DNA of 64,000 nt from JAFAHD01 sp963772515 (GTDB lineage: Bacteria; Vulcanimicrobiota; Vulcanimicrobiia; Eremiobacterales; Eremiobacteraceae): contig CAVYXC010000002.1 of assembly GCA_963772515.1 (NCBI GenBank), positions 1 to 64,000 on the forward strand. Reading direction: 5' to 3'. Shown one piece after another: positions 55,625-64,000 of the stretch. Numbering within the stretch: position 1 is the first letter of the stretch; every line of letters begins with the position of its first letter. The notes under the pieces were generated by a model, which made no database searches, was not told the origin of the DNA, and saw nothing but the letters and a program-made list of their open reading frames with translations. Position numbers and translations under genes: made by a program.

Positions 55625-56641
55625 CTACGACAGCGGCCCCGACGCGTAGACGTGCGTGTACAGATCCGCTTCGGTCGGCGGCGGCTGCGCCTCGGCCCAG
55701 TCCGTGGCCTCATCGACCTCTTTTTGCGCGGCGGCTTGCGCCTCTGCGAAAAACGCATCATCGGCCAGACCGCGATCCTTGAGCCAGGCCTCGAATTTCG
55801 GGATCGGATCGCGCGCCTTGACGGCTTCGATCTCATCGGGCGTGCGGTAGGTCAGCTGATTGTCGTCGGACGTGTGGGACATCGCGCGATAGCACTTGGC
55901 TTCGACCAGCGTCGGTCCGTCGCCGCGGCGCGCCCGCTCGATCGCTTCATGCACGCACGAATAGGTGACGACGGGGTCGGTGCCGTCGCAGATCACGCCC
56001 GGCATGCCGTAGCCGGCGGCGCGATCGGCGACGTTTTGGATCGCCATCTGCATCTTCTGCGGCACCGAGATCGCGTATTCGTTGTTCTCGCACAAGAACA
56101 CGCACGGCGTCTTGTGCACGCTCGCGAAATTGAGCGCTTCGTGCCACTCGCCTTCGCTCGTCGAACCCTCGCCGAACGTGATCAGCACGACGGCCGGCTC
56201 CTTGCGCATCTTGAACGCCAGCGCCATGCCGACGCCGTGCGTCACGTGCGCCGCGATAATGCTCGAGATGCTCGCGATGTTGCGATCGGGCACGCTATAA
56301 TGGTTCGGAAATTGGCGGCCGTTCGAGAAGATGTCGCCCTTGCGCGCGAACAGGCACATGAGCTGCTCTTTTGCGGTGACGCCGGACGACAACGCCAGGC
56401 ACGTGTCGCGGTAGTACGGCACGATCCAGTCCGTGCCGCGGCGCAGCGCGAAGGCCGCGCCGGCCTGGACCGCCTCATGGCCCTGGCACGTCGCAGCGAA
56501 CGGGATCTTGCCTTGGCGGTTGAGCGCGAACGCGCGATCGTCGCACTGCCGCGTCAGCACCATCTTCGTGTACATCTCGCGCAAAATCGCCGGCGTCAGC
56601 CCTTCGGGAAGCGCCGCGCGGATGCGGGGTTCGCTTTTCAT
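55625..56641 (-). CDS. 2-oxoacid dehydrogenase E1 alpha subunit
   Basis: This encodes 338 residues. YTKMVLTRQCDDRAFALNRQ, GKIPFAATCQGHEAVQAGAA, then the TPP-binding segment ITFGEGSTSEGEWHEALNFA ... ENNEYAIS and RAMSHTSDD. The QGK and EAVQAGA text is closer to branched-chain (BkdA-like) than to pyruvate-type E1, so branched-chain oxoacids are the best guess. It is adjacent to E1beta with no gap. Confidence 0.93.
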   Translation of the reverse strand: MKSEPRIRAALPEGLTPAILREMYTKMVLTRQCDDRAFALNRQGKIPFAATCQGHEAVQAGAAFALRRGTDWIVPYYRDTCLALSSGVTAKEQLMCLFARKGDIFSNGRQFPNHYSVPDRNIASISSIIAAHVTHGVGMALAFKMRKEPAVVLITFGEGSTSEGEWHEALNFASVHKTPCVFLCENNEYAISVPQKMQMAIQNVADRAAGYGMPGVICDGTDPVVTYSCVHEAIERARRGDGPTLVEAKCYRAMSHTSDDNQLTYRTPDEIEAVKARDPIPKFEAWLKDRGLADDAFFAEAQAAAQKEVDEATDWAEAQPPPTEADLYTHVYASGPLS

Positions 56642-56677
56642 ATCCCTATCGGTTACCCCCCGGCGCCGCCGTTCCTC

Positions 56678-58183
56678 TTAGAGCCGCACCTGCGGGCGCT
56701 CGTCCGCTTCGAGTTCCTCGCCGGCGGGCGCTTTGCGCGCGACGCCTGACTCGAACGCCGCGTTGACAACCGCTTTGCTGACCGCTTCGACGACGCGATT
56801 GTCGAACACGCTGGGGATGATGTATTCGGATGAAAGCTCTTCGGGCGCGATGACCGACGCGATCGCATGCGCCGCTGCGAGCTTCATCGGCTCGTTGATG
56901 CAGCGCGCGCGCGCGTCGAGCGCGCCGCGGAACACGCCGGGGAACGCGAGCAGATTGTTGATCTGGTTCGGATAGTCCGAACGCCCGGTTCCCATCACCG
57001 CGACGTAGGGCTCGGCGACGTCGGGTGCGATCTCCGGCAACGGATTGGCCATCGCGAAGACGATCGGATCTTTGGCCATGCGTTTGAGATCGTCGACGCT
57101 CAAGATGTTCGGCGCAGACAGGCCGATGAACACGTCGGCGCCCTCGAGCACGGTCGCGAGCGGGCCGGACCGCCGCCCCTTGTTGCTGTGCTCGGCGACC
57201 CATTGCATCATCTCGTTGCCCGAGTAGTCGCGGCCCGCGACGAGCGCGCCGTTGCGATCGACGCCGATGACGTCGCCGGCGCCCGCCGACAGCAAGATCT
57301 TCGCGCAGGCAGAACCCGCCGCGCCGATGCCGTTGATGACGATGCGCACGTCTTCGATGTTCTTGTGCACGACTTTGAGCGCGTTGAGCAGCGCGGCCAA
57401 GATGACGATCGCGGTGCCGTGCTGGTCGTCGTGCATCACGGGCATCTCGAGCGCCTCGCTCAAACGCCGTTCGATCTCGAAGCAGCGCGGCGACGAGATG
57501 TCTTCGAGGTTGATGCCGCCGAACACCGGCGCGATGTTGAGCACGGTCGCGACGATCTGGTCGGGATCGGTCGTCGCCAAGCAGATCGGAAACGCGTCGA
57601 CGCCGGCGAACTGCTTGAACAGCATCGCCTTGCCTTCCATCACCGGCAACGCCGCATAGGGGCCGACATCTCCGAGCCCGAGCACAGCTGTGCCGTCGGA
57701 GACGATGGCCACCATGTTGCGCTTGACCGTCAGGCTGTAGGCCTTGGAAGGATCCTCAGCGAGCGCGAGACTCACGCGCGCGACGCCGGGCGTGTAGACG
57801 CGCGACAAGATCTCGCGATTCGTTACAGGGATCTTTGGGTTGACCTCGATCTTGCCGCCGAGGTGCGCGAGAAACGTGCGATCAGTGATGTGGATGACGC
57901 GCACGCCTTCGACTTTGGCGATCGCCGCTACGACCGCGTTCAGGTGCTCCTCATCGCTGACGTCGATGCTGATGTCGCGGATGGCGCGCTTGGTGCCGAC
58001 GCGGCTGACGTCGACCGCGCCGATGCGGCCGCCGGCCTCGGCGATGGTTGACGCGATGTGTGCGAACGTGCCCAGCGTCGTCGGCGCTTCGATGCGCACG
58101 ATGGACGAGAAGCCGATCTTGAGCGGGCCTGCCACGGTCTTCGTCTTCCCTGGCACGTAGGGGGCCGCCCTCCGCACGGGCAA
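56678..58183 (-). CDS. ACT-domain malic enzyme
   Basis: This encodes 501 residues. An N-terminal ACT domain (about 28-100: VRIEAPTTLGTFAHIASTIA) precedes the malic enzyme core: RVYTPGVARVSLALAEDPSK, TVKRNMVAIVSDGTAVLGLG, the catalytic region MEGKAMLFKQFAGVDAFPI, MHDDQHGTAIVILAALLNAL and the NAD(P) fold GIGAAGSACAKILLSAGAGD. It decarboxylates malate to pyruvate. The ACT domain suggests allosteric control by an amino acid or similar ligand. It supplies pyruvate next to an E1/E2 operon. Confidence 0.94.
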   Translation of the reverse strand: MPVRRAAPYVPGKTKTVAGPLKIGFSSIVRIEAPTTLGTFAHIASTIAEAGGRIGAVDVSRVGTKRAIRDISIDVSDEEHLNAVVAAIAKVEGVRVIHITDRTFLAHLGGKIEVNPKIPVTNREILSRVYTPGVARVSLALAEDPSKAYSLTVKRNMVAIVSDGTAVLGLGDVGPYAALPVMEGKAMLFKQFAGVDAFPICLATTDPDQIVATVLNIAPVFGGINLEDISSPRCFEIERRLSEALEMPVMHDDQHGTAIVILAALLNALKVVHKNIEDVRIVINGIGAAGSACAKILLSAGAGDVIGVDRNGALVAGRDYSGNEMMQWVAEHSNKGRRSGPLATVLEGADVFIGLSAPNILSVDDLKRMAKDPIVFAMANPLPEIAPDVAEPYVAVMGTGRSDYPNQINNLLAFPGVFRGALDARARCINEPMKLAAAHAIASVIAPEELSSEYIIPSVFDNRVVEAVSKAVVNAAFESGVARKAPAGEELEADERPQVRL

Positions 58184-58194
58184 CCTTTCGTCGC

Positions 58195-58563
58195 ATGGAC
58201 GCCCCTAAACGCCTGCGCCCGCCCGAAGACGTGTTGGCGCGTGCCGCCACGGCGGCGGCGCGCGATCCGGCCGTGGTGGACGCATGCCGGCGGCTGCTGG
58301 CGCCGCTGCGCCGCGCCGACGAGCAGCGCGGCAGCGATCTCGAGAAGACGCTGCGCGCGTACTACGCCTGCGGAGCAAGCGTGTCGGGCTGCGCCGAGGC
58401 GCTCTTCCTGCACCGCAACAGCGTGCGCTATCGTCTCGATCGCGTGCGCGCGCTGTTCGGCGCCGACATCGACCATCCCGATATCTCTACGCGTTTATGC
58501 GCCGCGTTCGCGATCGATGACGCCGCGCGAGGTGCCGTGCATGAAGCTCAGCGCGCGCAATAA
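58195..58563 (+). CDS. PucR/CdaR-type C-terminal HTH protein
   Basis: This encodes 122 residues. LEKTLRAYYACGASVSGCAE, ALFLHRNSVRYRLDRVRALF is the HTH_30 motif of PucR/CdaR regulators. The long N-terminal sensory region of those proteins is absent, so this is a minimal DNA-binding unit. It is divergent from the malic enzyme gene by only 11 bp, suggesting control of that gene. Confidence 0.85.
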   Translation: MDAPKRLRPPEDVLARAATAAARDPAVVDACRRLLAPLRRADEQRGSDLEKTLRAYYACGASVSGCAEALFLHRNSVRYRLDRVRALFGADIDHPDISTRLCAAFAIDDAARGAVHEAQRAQ

Positions 58564-58744
58564 ACTGCCGGGCGTGGTGGAGTCCATCAGAGTCGATGGA
58601 TTGCAAGCCAAGGTCGACGTGCGCGTCGGCGACAACCACATCGTCGCCGTCGTGACCGCAGAGGCGGTCGACGAGCTCGAGCTCAAAGTCGGCGACACGG
58701 TGACCGCGGTGATCAAGTCAAGCTCGGTCATGCTCGCCAAGTGA
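58541..58744 (+). CDS. molbindin-like Mop/TOBE-domain protein
   Basis: The ATG at 58541 overlaps the HTH gene by 23 nt and gives 67 residues. KLSARNKLPGVVESIRVDGL, VDVRVGDNHIVAVVTAEAVD, ELELKVGDTVTAVIKSSSVM is a single complete Mop domain. Molbindins bind molybdate or tungstate as oligomers. A link to the HTH protein (oxyanion-responsive control) is possible, but no molybdate transporter is nearby. Confidence 0.9.
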   Translation: MKLSARNKLPGVVESIRVDGLQAKVDVRVGDNHIVAVVTAEAVDELELKVGDTVTAVIKSSSVMLAK

Positions 58745-58753
58745 ACGCCGCCG

Positions 58754-60280
58754 CTAAAGCGCTGAGTATCTGACCTCGCCGCCGATCGCCGTCAGCAGCA
58801 CGCGGATGTCCTTGATCTCGTGCGGCGAGACCGCATCGAGACGCTTTTCAAGCACGGTGAAGTCCGCGTCGTAACCGGGCGCGAGTCGTCCGCGCCGATG
58901 CTCGTCGAACGACAGCCTCGCCGCGTCCGCCGTATATGCGCGTAACGCCTCGGCGGGGCTCATACGCTGCGCCGCGACATGATGGTTCACCAAGCTGTGG
59001 ATGCCCAGCAGCGCCGAGAACGGCGTGACGGGCGAGTCCGACCCGCCGCACACGACGCAGCCGGCTCGCTTGACGCTCGCGAACAGGTTCATCTCGCGCG
59101 CGACCTCCGCGCCTAGACGTTGCTCGTACATCCGCTCCGATCCGCCCCACAGATGATCGAAGGCGGGCTGCATCGAGAGCAGCATGCCCAGGCGAGCGGC
59201 GCGCGAGATCTGATCGGGGCGGGCGATCTCGAAATGATCTATTGATGGCCTTACGTCCGCGAGCGCGCCGCGCACGGCGATCACCGACTCCCACGCGGCG
59301 ATCGTCTCCTCGATCGCCCGATCGCCGATCGCGTGCACGCCCAGCGACAACCCATGCTCGGCAGCCTCGTCGAACAGCTCGAAGAGTTGCGCGCGCGTGA
59401 GATACAGCCGCCCGGCACCGTCACCGTCGGAATAGTTGCCGCCGATCGCCGCAGTACGCGAGCCGATCGAGCCGTCGACGAAGATGTCGCCGCCGAACAC
59501 CCGTCCGCCCAACCGCACGACCTTGCGCACGTCGAGCGTGCAGACTTTGGAGACGATGCGGATCGGCAACCCGGCGTCGCGCTGGTAGTGCTCGGCGAGC
59601 TGTTCGAACGGCTCGTCGGCGACGATGATGTTGTGCGCGGTCGTGATGCCGGCGCGCAGCGCCATCTGCGCCGCGCGTTCGTCGGCTGCGCGCTTTGCAT
59701 CGGATGACAGCGCGGCGATGACGCCGTTCTGGGCCGCGTAGTTGGCGGCACCGACGAGCCGGCCGGTGGGCTCGCCGGCACGGTCTCGCTCGACGCCCTC
59801 GAGCGCCGCGAGGTCGAAGCGCGCGAACGCCGCGCTGTTGACGACGCACGAGTGGCCGTCCACGCGAGACAACACCGCCTGCACATCGCCGGTGACGCTG
59901 TCAAGCTCGGTGCGCGTCGGCGGGCGGCCTTGCGCGATCGCCTGCTCCTCGTAGTTGCCGGCGTACAGGGGGTCGGTCGAATGAATTCGACCGCTACATA
60001 AGTTTTGAATGCGCCGCAGTATTGACGGTATATCCGCGCAATCGCTGACATCGTGTCCGCCGGAAAGCAGGCCGGTGTCGGTGAGATGGACGTGACAATC
60101 GTGAAAGCCCGGCACTAATGCGCCGCCGGCGCAGTCGACGATGCGCACGTCGGCGGGCAAGCCCGTGGGCCGATCGTCGAGCAGCGCCTCGATCGTTCCG
60201 TCGCGCACGAGCACGCCGCGCGCGCGCGGCATCGCGGGATCGTGACCGGTCACGTCGGCGTTGACGAATGCGGCGCGCAA
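58754..60280 (-). CDS. YtcJ-like amidohydrolase
   Basis: This encodes 508 residues. The metal site H-x-H is in VPGFHDCHVHLTDTGLLSGG, with PTRTELDSVTGDVQAVLSRV, DGHSCVVNSAAFARFD, AIGDRAIEETIAAWESV (metal His region), SIDHFEIARPDQISRAARLG and SDSPVTPFSALLGIHSLVNH. Family members hydrolyse N-acyl or formamide-type substrates. Residues SGRIHSTD, about 95 from the start, are encoded by a palindromic repeat inserted in frame, where relatives have variable sequence. Confidence 0.9.
   Translation of the reverse strand: MRAAFVNADVTGHDPAMPRARGVLVRDGTIEALLDDRPTGLPADVRIVDCAGGALVPGFHDCHVHLTDTGLLSGGHDVSDCADIPSILRRIQNLCSGRIHSTDPLYAGNYEEQAIAQGRPPTRTELDSVTGDVQAVLSRVDGHSCVVNSAAFARFDLAALEGVERDRAGEPTGRLVGAANYAAQNGVIAALSSDAKRAADERAAQMALRAGITTAHNIIVADEPFEQLAEHYQRDAGLPIRIVSKVCTLDVRKVVRLGGRVFGGDIFVDGSIGSRTAAIGGNYSDGDGAGRLYLTRAQLFELFDEAAEHGLSLGVHAIGDRAIEETIAAWESVIAVRGALADVRPSIDHFEIARPDQISRAARLGMLLSMQPAFDHLWGGSERMYEQRLGAEVAREMNLFASVKRAGCVVCGGSDSPVTPFSALLGIHSLVNHHVAAQRMSPAEALRAYTADAARLSFDEHRRGRLAPGYDADFTVLEKRLDAVSPHEIKDIRVLLTAIGGEVRYSAL
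59974..60002. repeat. palindromic repeat, copy 6 (inside amidohydrolase CDS)
   Basis: CGGTCGAAT-GA-ATTCGACCG followed by CTACATAAG. It is read in frame on the minus strand as CSGRIHSTD between RRIQNL and PLYAGN. Confidence 0.95.
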
Positions 60281-60300
60281 CGAGGTGCCGCTCGCCTTAG

Positions 60301-62862
60301 TTAGCGGCGCGCCTTGGCCCGGGCAGACGCCGGCCGCGCGGGCGTCTCGAGCTCCGAGAGCCGGGCTTGCAGCTTGGCGTTGGACGCTCGCAATTGGTCC
60401 ATGTCCTCGCGCAAGCGTTTGAGCTCGTCGGATTCGGCGCCGCCCGCGCGGATCTTCAGCGCGGACTCCATCGCTTTGCTGCGCAACCTGCCATCCACCT
60501 CAAGGCCTGACAGGCGGTCCAGCTCGGGCAGCGCGCGCACGGCGTTCATGGTGCCCAGTGCGTCGGCTGCCGCAAGCCGCACGCGCAGCTGTTTGTCGTC
60601 GAGCAGGCCGATGAGCGCGTCGATCACGTCTTGGCGGCGCTCGCCCAAACGCGCCAGCGCGTTGACGGCGGCACGGCGAGCAAACGTCGAGCGCCCATAC
60701 TTGATCCACTCAAGGGCGATGGGCACCGCACGCTCGTCTCCGAGCGCGGCGAAACCGGCCAGTGCGGCGGAGCGCACTACATCGTTGAAGGAATCTTTGG
60801 CAAGCGACTTGCGCAGCAGTTCGAACGCCCTGGGAGATTTGGTCTTGCCGATCGACGTCGTCGCGGCCGCCTCGACGAAGTACGAGCGGTCGGAGCGCGC
60901 CAGCGGCTCGAGCGCGCGCAGCGCCTCCTCGCTGCGAAATTCGCCGAGCGCCTCGGCGACTGCGCGGCGCGCCTTCGGATTCGCGACCTTGACGTTGCGG
61001 ATAAGCGCCGCGAGCGCGTCGTCCGCGCGCACGGCGCCGAGCGCCTTTGCGGCCTCGACGCGGACGCCCCAGAAGCGGTCGGTCTTGAGCGCGTGCTCTA
61101 GACCCTCAACGACATCGGACCCGCCGCCGGCGGCCAAGGCCCGGGCCGCCGCCACGCGCGCGCCGACGTCGGGGTGGTGGGCGAGCTGGCGCAGCAGCAT
61201 CTCGACCGGTACGTCGAGCTTGACGGTCATGAGCACGTCGGCGCGCGGGTCGAACGCGAACGTCTCGGGCCGCGCCGGCAGCGGGATGCGGAACGATTGC
61301 TCGCGCGCGTCGCACACGACGGTGACGCGCTCGCGTTTGCCGCGCGGCAGCGCAAAATCGAGCTCAACGGGCACGCTGAACAGCGCGGTATGGTCGGCCT
61401 CCGGCTGAATCTGTTTAACATCCACCACCGCGGCTTTGGCGTCACCGTCCCAGCGATAGGCGACGGCGAACTCGGGGTGGCCGGCGCCGAACACCCACTG
61501 GTCGAAGAAGCGCGCGAAGTTGCGGCCGCTCGCGCGCTCGACCGCTCGCGCGAAATCGACGGTCTCGACGCTGCCCTGGGCGTTGGTCGTCACGTAGTCT
61601 TTGATCGCCCGCCACCACAGCTCATCGCCGAGCTGGCGGCGCAGCATGTGCAGCACGCAGCTGCCCTTCTCGTACAGATGGCGGTCGAACAGGTCGACCG
61701 GTTCGCTGTAGACGTTGGTGACGATCGGGCGCCGGTAGTGCTCGGCGTCTTCCTTTAGATAGAGGTCGGCGTTCTCGATGTTCTGGTAGGTGAACTCGTC
61801 CTCGCCGAGATCGTGCTCTTTGAAGAGCGCGTCGAAGTAGGTCGCGAAACTTTCGTTGAGCCACGCATGCGACCAGTCTTTACAGGTCAGGTAGTCGCCG
61901 AACCACTGGTGGGCGAGTTCGTGGGCCACCAGGTCATCGCTTGTGAAGTCGATCGCGGCGCGCGCATCGTGCAGCGTCGCGTCGGTCTGCGTCGTGCACG
62001 TGGTGTTCTCCATGCCGCCGAAGACGAATTCGCGGACCGCGATCTGCGCGTACTTCGAATACGGATACTTGACGCCGATGCGCTCGCTGAAAAAGTCGAC
62101 CATCTTGGGCGTCTTGCCGAACGAGCGGCGTCCGTCGGCCTCGCGGCCCGGCTCCACGTACCAGGAGACCGGCACGCCGTCGCTCTTGTCGGTGCGTCCA
62201 ACGAACTTGCCCGCGACCACGCTCACCAGATAGGTGACGTGCGGCACGTCCATCTTCCAATGATAGGTCTTTGTTTTCTTGGCCTTGTCCTCGACCGTCG
62301 AGACCAGCGTGCCGTTGCTGAGCACGAAGAAGTCCGCCGGCACCGTCGCGATGACTTCGGTCGTCGCCTTGGCGTTGGGATGGTCGATGCACGGGAACCA
62401 ATAATGCGCGTCGGCGTCTTGGCCTTGGGTCCAGACCTGATGCGGCCGATCCGGATAGCCCTTATCGGGACCGATGAAGTAGATGCCCATTTGCGGATCG
62501 TGGACTTCATAGTCGACCGTGACGGTCGTCGACTTGCCGCTGTGCAGGCGCGGGATCTCGATGCGCAGCGTCTCGCCGATCAACTCGTGCGCGAGCGCTT
62601 TGCCGCCGCCGCGTACGCCCTTGATGCGCATGCGGCCGGCCTGCAGCTCCAGCGAGTTGAGGGAGCCGCCCACCGCGGTGAACGTCGTGGCGCACCGGCC
62701 GCGCAGGATGCGCCGCCCAAAATCGAAGCCGAGCGTGAGCGCGATGTGATCGACGCGCGCGCGCCGGTCCGGTGCGTAATGCGCCCGGCTCGCCGGCAAC
62801 GGGAACGGGCGGCGCGTGAGGTGGCGCGGCTCGTCGGCCCGCCGGCAGTACCGGTGTGTCAT
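60301..62862 (-). CDS. M1-family metallo-aminopeptidase with HEAT-repeat tail
   Basis: The ATG at 62862 overlaps the EF-G-like stop (ATGA) and gives 853 residues. The M1 core has GGMENTTCTTQTDAT, the zinc motif HELAHQWFGDYLTCKDW and SHAWLNESFATYFDALF. After the catalytic domain, residues ~530-800 form HEAT-like repeats (HHPDVGARVAAARALAAGGG, FWGVRVEAAKALGAVRADDA, NPKARRAVAEALGEFRSEEA). The end is a short coiled coil (LKRLREDMDQLRASNAKLQA). It trims N-terminal residues from peptides. No signal peptide is seen. Confidence 0.93.
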   Translation of the reverse strand: MTHRYCRRADEPRHLTRRPFPLPASRAHYAPDRRARVDHIALTLGFDFGRRILRGRCATTFTAVGGSLNSLELQAGRMRIKGVRGGGKALAHELIGETLRIEIPRLHSGKSTTVTVDYEVHDPQMGIYFIGPDKGYPDRPHQVWTQGQDADAHYWFPCIDHPNAKATTEVIATVPADFFVLSNGTLVSTVEDKAKKTKTYHWKMDVPHVTYLVSVVAGKFVGRTDKSDGVPVSWYVEPGREADGRRSFGKTPKMVDFFSERIGVKYPYSKYAQIAVREFVFGGMENTTCTTQTDATLHDARAAIDFTSDDLVAHELAHQWFGDYLTCKDWSHAWLNESFATYFDALFKEHDLGEDEFTYQNIENADLYLKEDAEHYRRPIVTNVYSEPVDLFDRHLYEKGSCVLHMLRRQLGDELWWRAIKDYVTTNAQGSVETVDFARAVERASGRNFARFFDQWVFGAGHPEFAVAYRWDGDAKAAVVDVKQIQPEADHTALFSVPVELDFALPRGKRERVTVVCDAREQSFRIPLPARPETFAFDPRADVLMTVKLDVPVEMLLRQLAHHPDVGARVAAARALAAGGGSDVVEGLEHALKTDRFWGVRVEAAKALGAVRADDALAALIRNVKVANPKARRAVAEALGEFRSEEALRALEPLARSDRSYFVEAAATTSIGKTKSPRAFELLRKSLAKDSFNDVVRSAALAGFAALGDERAVPIALEWIKYGRSTFARRAAVNALARLGERRQDVIDALIGLLDDKQLRVRLAAADALGTMNAVRALPELDRLSGLEVDGRLRSKAMESALKIRAGGAESDELKRLREDMDQLRASNAKLQARLSELETPARPASARAKARR

Positions 62863-64000
62863 CGGGCGGCGGCGGCCTCCTTGCGCTCCGCGGTCACGTT
62901 CTGGGTGACCTTCGGCGGCGCGAATTCGAAGTGATCGTGCTCGGCGACGTAGTAGCCGAGGCCTTGCGTCGCCGTACGCAGCTCGGTGAGATAACGCGGC
63001 AGCTCCGCTTGCGGCACGAGCGCTTTGACCGAATCCCATCCGGTGCGCGACTCGCTCGCGCCGTAGCTGAGGATCTGGCCACGATGGCCGGACACTTGCT
63101 GCAGCACGACGCTGGTGAAGTGCGTGGGCACAGTCACCTCGACGCGCATGATCGGCTCGAGCAGCGCGGGCTGGCACTTGGGCAAGCCCTCGCGCATCGC
63201 CAGCGACGCGGCCATGCGGAACGACGCTTCGTTGGAGTCGACCGTGTGGTAGGATCCGTCGAAGAGCGTGACATGCACGTCGACGACCGGGAATCCGGCG
63301 ATCGGACCCTTGTCAAGCGCTTCGCGCACGCCCTTCTCGACCCCGGGATGGAACTGCTTGGGCACGACGCCGCCCACGATGCGCTCGTCGAACTTGAATC
63401 CCGTGCCGCGCGGTTGCGGATTGATCTCGAGATGCACGTCGCCGAACATGCCGTGGCCGCCCGTCTGGTGCTTGTAGCGCCCTTGCTGCTGGACCTTGGT
63501 GGCGATGGTCTCGCGGTATGGCACGTTGGGCAGCTGCGTGTCGAGCTTGACGTTGTATTTGCGCTGCAGGCGCTCGACCGTGACCGCGAGATGCATCTCA
63601 CCGTGCCCGCGCAAGACGAGCTCATCGGTGAACTGCGCGCGCTCCGCGACGACGGTCGGATCTTCTTCTTTCATGCGCACGAGCAGCTGCGAGAGCTTGG
63701 CCTCGTCAGCGCGGTCGTGCGGCCTGATCGCGAGCGCGAACGCTGGTTTGGCAAGCGCGGGTACAGGCATCGTCGTCTTGCCGTTGCCCGTCGTCAGCGT
63801 ATCGCCGGTGTGCATCGCATCCAGGCGCGATATCGCGACCAGGCTTCCCGGGCCTGCGCTGGTCACCGCGGTTTGGTTCTTGCCTTGCAGCACGAACAAT
63901 CCGCCCGGACGTTCTTTGGCGTCGGGATGCGCCGGACTGGTCAGCTGCGTGTCGCCGGTGACCGTGCCGGCGAAGATGCGCGCGACCGAGATCTTGCCGC
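62859..64000 (-). CDS. EF-G-like translational GTPase, C-terminal part (runs off window)
   Basis: The frame is open through 64000, so the G domain lies outside the window. Visible text is the second barrel (ISVARIFAGTVTGDTQLTSP), domain III (RMKEEDPTVVAERAQFTDEL, LRGHGEMHLAVTVERLQRKY), domain IV (GGHGMFGDVHLEINP) and domain V (IMRVEVTVPTHFTSVVLQQV, SGHRGQILSYGASE). The divergent domain IV loop and the end HDHFEFAPPKV match the EF-G-like (FusA2-type) group rather than canonical EF-G. Confidence 0.9.
   Translation of the reverse strand, partial: GKISVARIFAGTVTGDTQLTSPAHPDAKERPGGLFVLQGKNQTAVTSAGPGSLVAISRLDAMHTGDTLTTGNGKTTMPVPALAKPAFALAIRPHDRADEAKLSQLLVRMKEEDPTVVAERAQFTDELVLRGHGEMHLAVTVERLQRKYNVKLDTQLPNVPYRETIATKVQQQGRYKHQTGGHGMFGDVHLEINPQPRGTGFKFDERIVGGVVPKQFHPGVEKGVREALDKGPIAGFPVVDVHVTLFDGSYHTVDSNEASFRMAASLAMREGLPKCQPALLEPIMRVEVTVPTHFTSVVLQQVSGHRGQILSYGASESRTGWDSVKALVPQAELPRYLTELRTATQGLGYYVAEHDHFEFAPPKVTQNVTAERKEAAAAR

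Overview
The window is a stretch of high-GC bacterial chromosome (about 60-65% in the conserved genes, visibly lower in the first 7.8 kb, around 12.4-13.6 kb and at 27.8-29.3 kb). The gene set points to a diderm or diderm-like bacterium outside the best-studied phyla: two secreted TonB C-terminal-domain proteins, a SUF system using both SufU and a second IscU-like scaffold with a SufR regulator, an E1/E2 2-oxoacid dehydrogenase, TypA, an EF-G-like factor and lipoprotein-rich accessory genes. An uncultivated lineage such as Eremiobacterota (WPS-2) would fit, but that is a guess; no rRNA or tRNA gene was seen.

Layout. 1-7.8 kb: accessory island, mostly on the minus strand: a lipoprotein with a SUKH/SMI1 domain, small secreted or membrane proteins, an FRG-domain gene split by a complete IS3-family element (3351-4621), and a 5'-truncated family-B DNA polymerase-like gene. 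Related ~22-bp motifs lie at both island edges. 7.8-12.4 kb: marR-emrA-emrB efflux operon behind a consensus promoter, a HTH-metallo-beta-lactamase fusion and a zf-UBP protein whose 3' end is duplicated around a small lipoprotein gene. 13.4-30 kb: lipoprotein, ETF-ubiquinone oxidoreductase, secreted hydrolase, GH125 glycosidase, RCK-channel-RCK potassium channel, phosphodiesterase, HflX, ATL-like protein, P1 peptidase, SpoIID/LytB protein, DNA glycosylase, TonB paralogues, MeaB GTPase. 30-37.3 kb: thioesterase, beta-CASP RNase-like protein, LOG protein, TypA, a beta-lactamase-fold hydrolase, a methyltransferase and a VOC protein. 37.4-44 kb: suf operon (C-B-D-Rieske-S-U) divergent from sufR and an IscU-like scaffold, with facing sigma70-type promoters. 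44.6-50.2 kb: two divergent compact operons built around acyl thioesters: a hot-dog thioesterase, a glyoxalase-II-like hydrolase, a flavin-barrel protein and a secreted protein on one side, LuxE-like, LuxC-like and class III aminotransferase genes on the other. 50.2-50.7 kb: a gene-free stretch with DnaA-box matches and a candidate structured RNA. 50.7-64 kb: MFS exporter, DUF4397 lipoprotein, E2/E1beta/E1alpha, malic enzyme, PucR-type HTH, molbindin, amidohydrolase, M1 aminopeptidase-HEAT protein and an EF-G-like gene running off the end.

Two cross-cutting observations. First, a short palindromic repeat (arm ATGKAGCGGTCGAAT, 2-nt centre) occurs at least six times from 17.5 to 60 kb, including inside two coding sequences. 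Second, five otherwise intact genes (ETF-QO, hflX, beta-CASP RNase, DUF4397 protein, E1beta) are broken by 1-nt-type shifts. This is more likely an indel-prone assembly than five independent pseudogenes.
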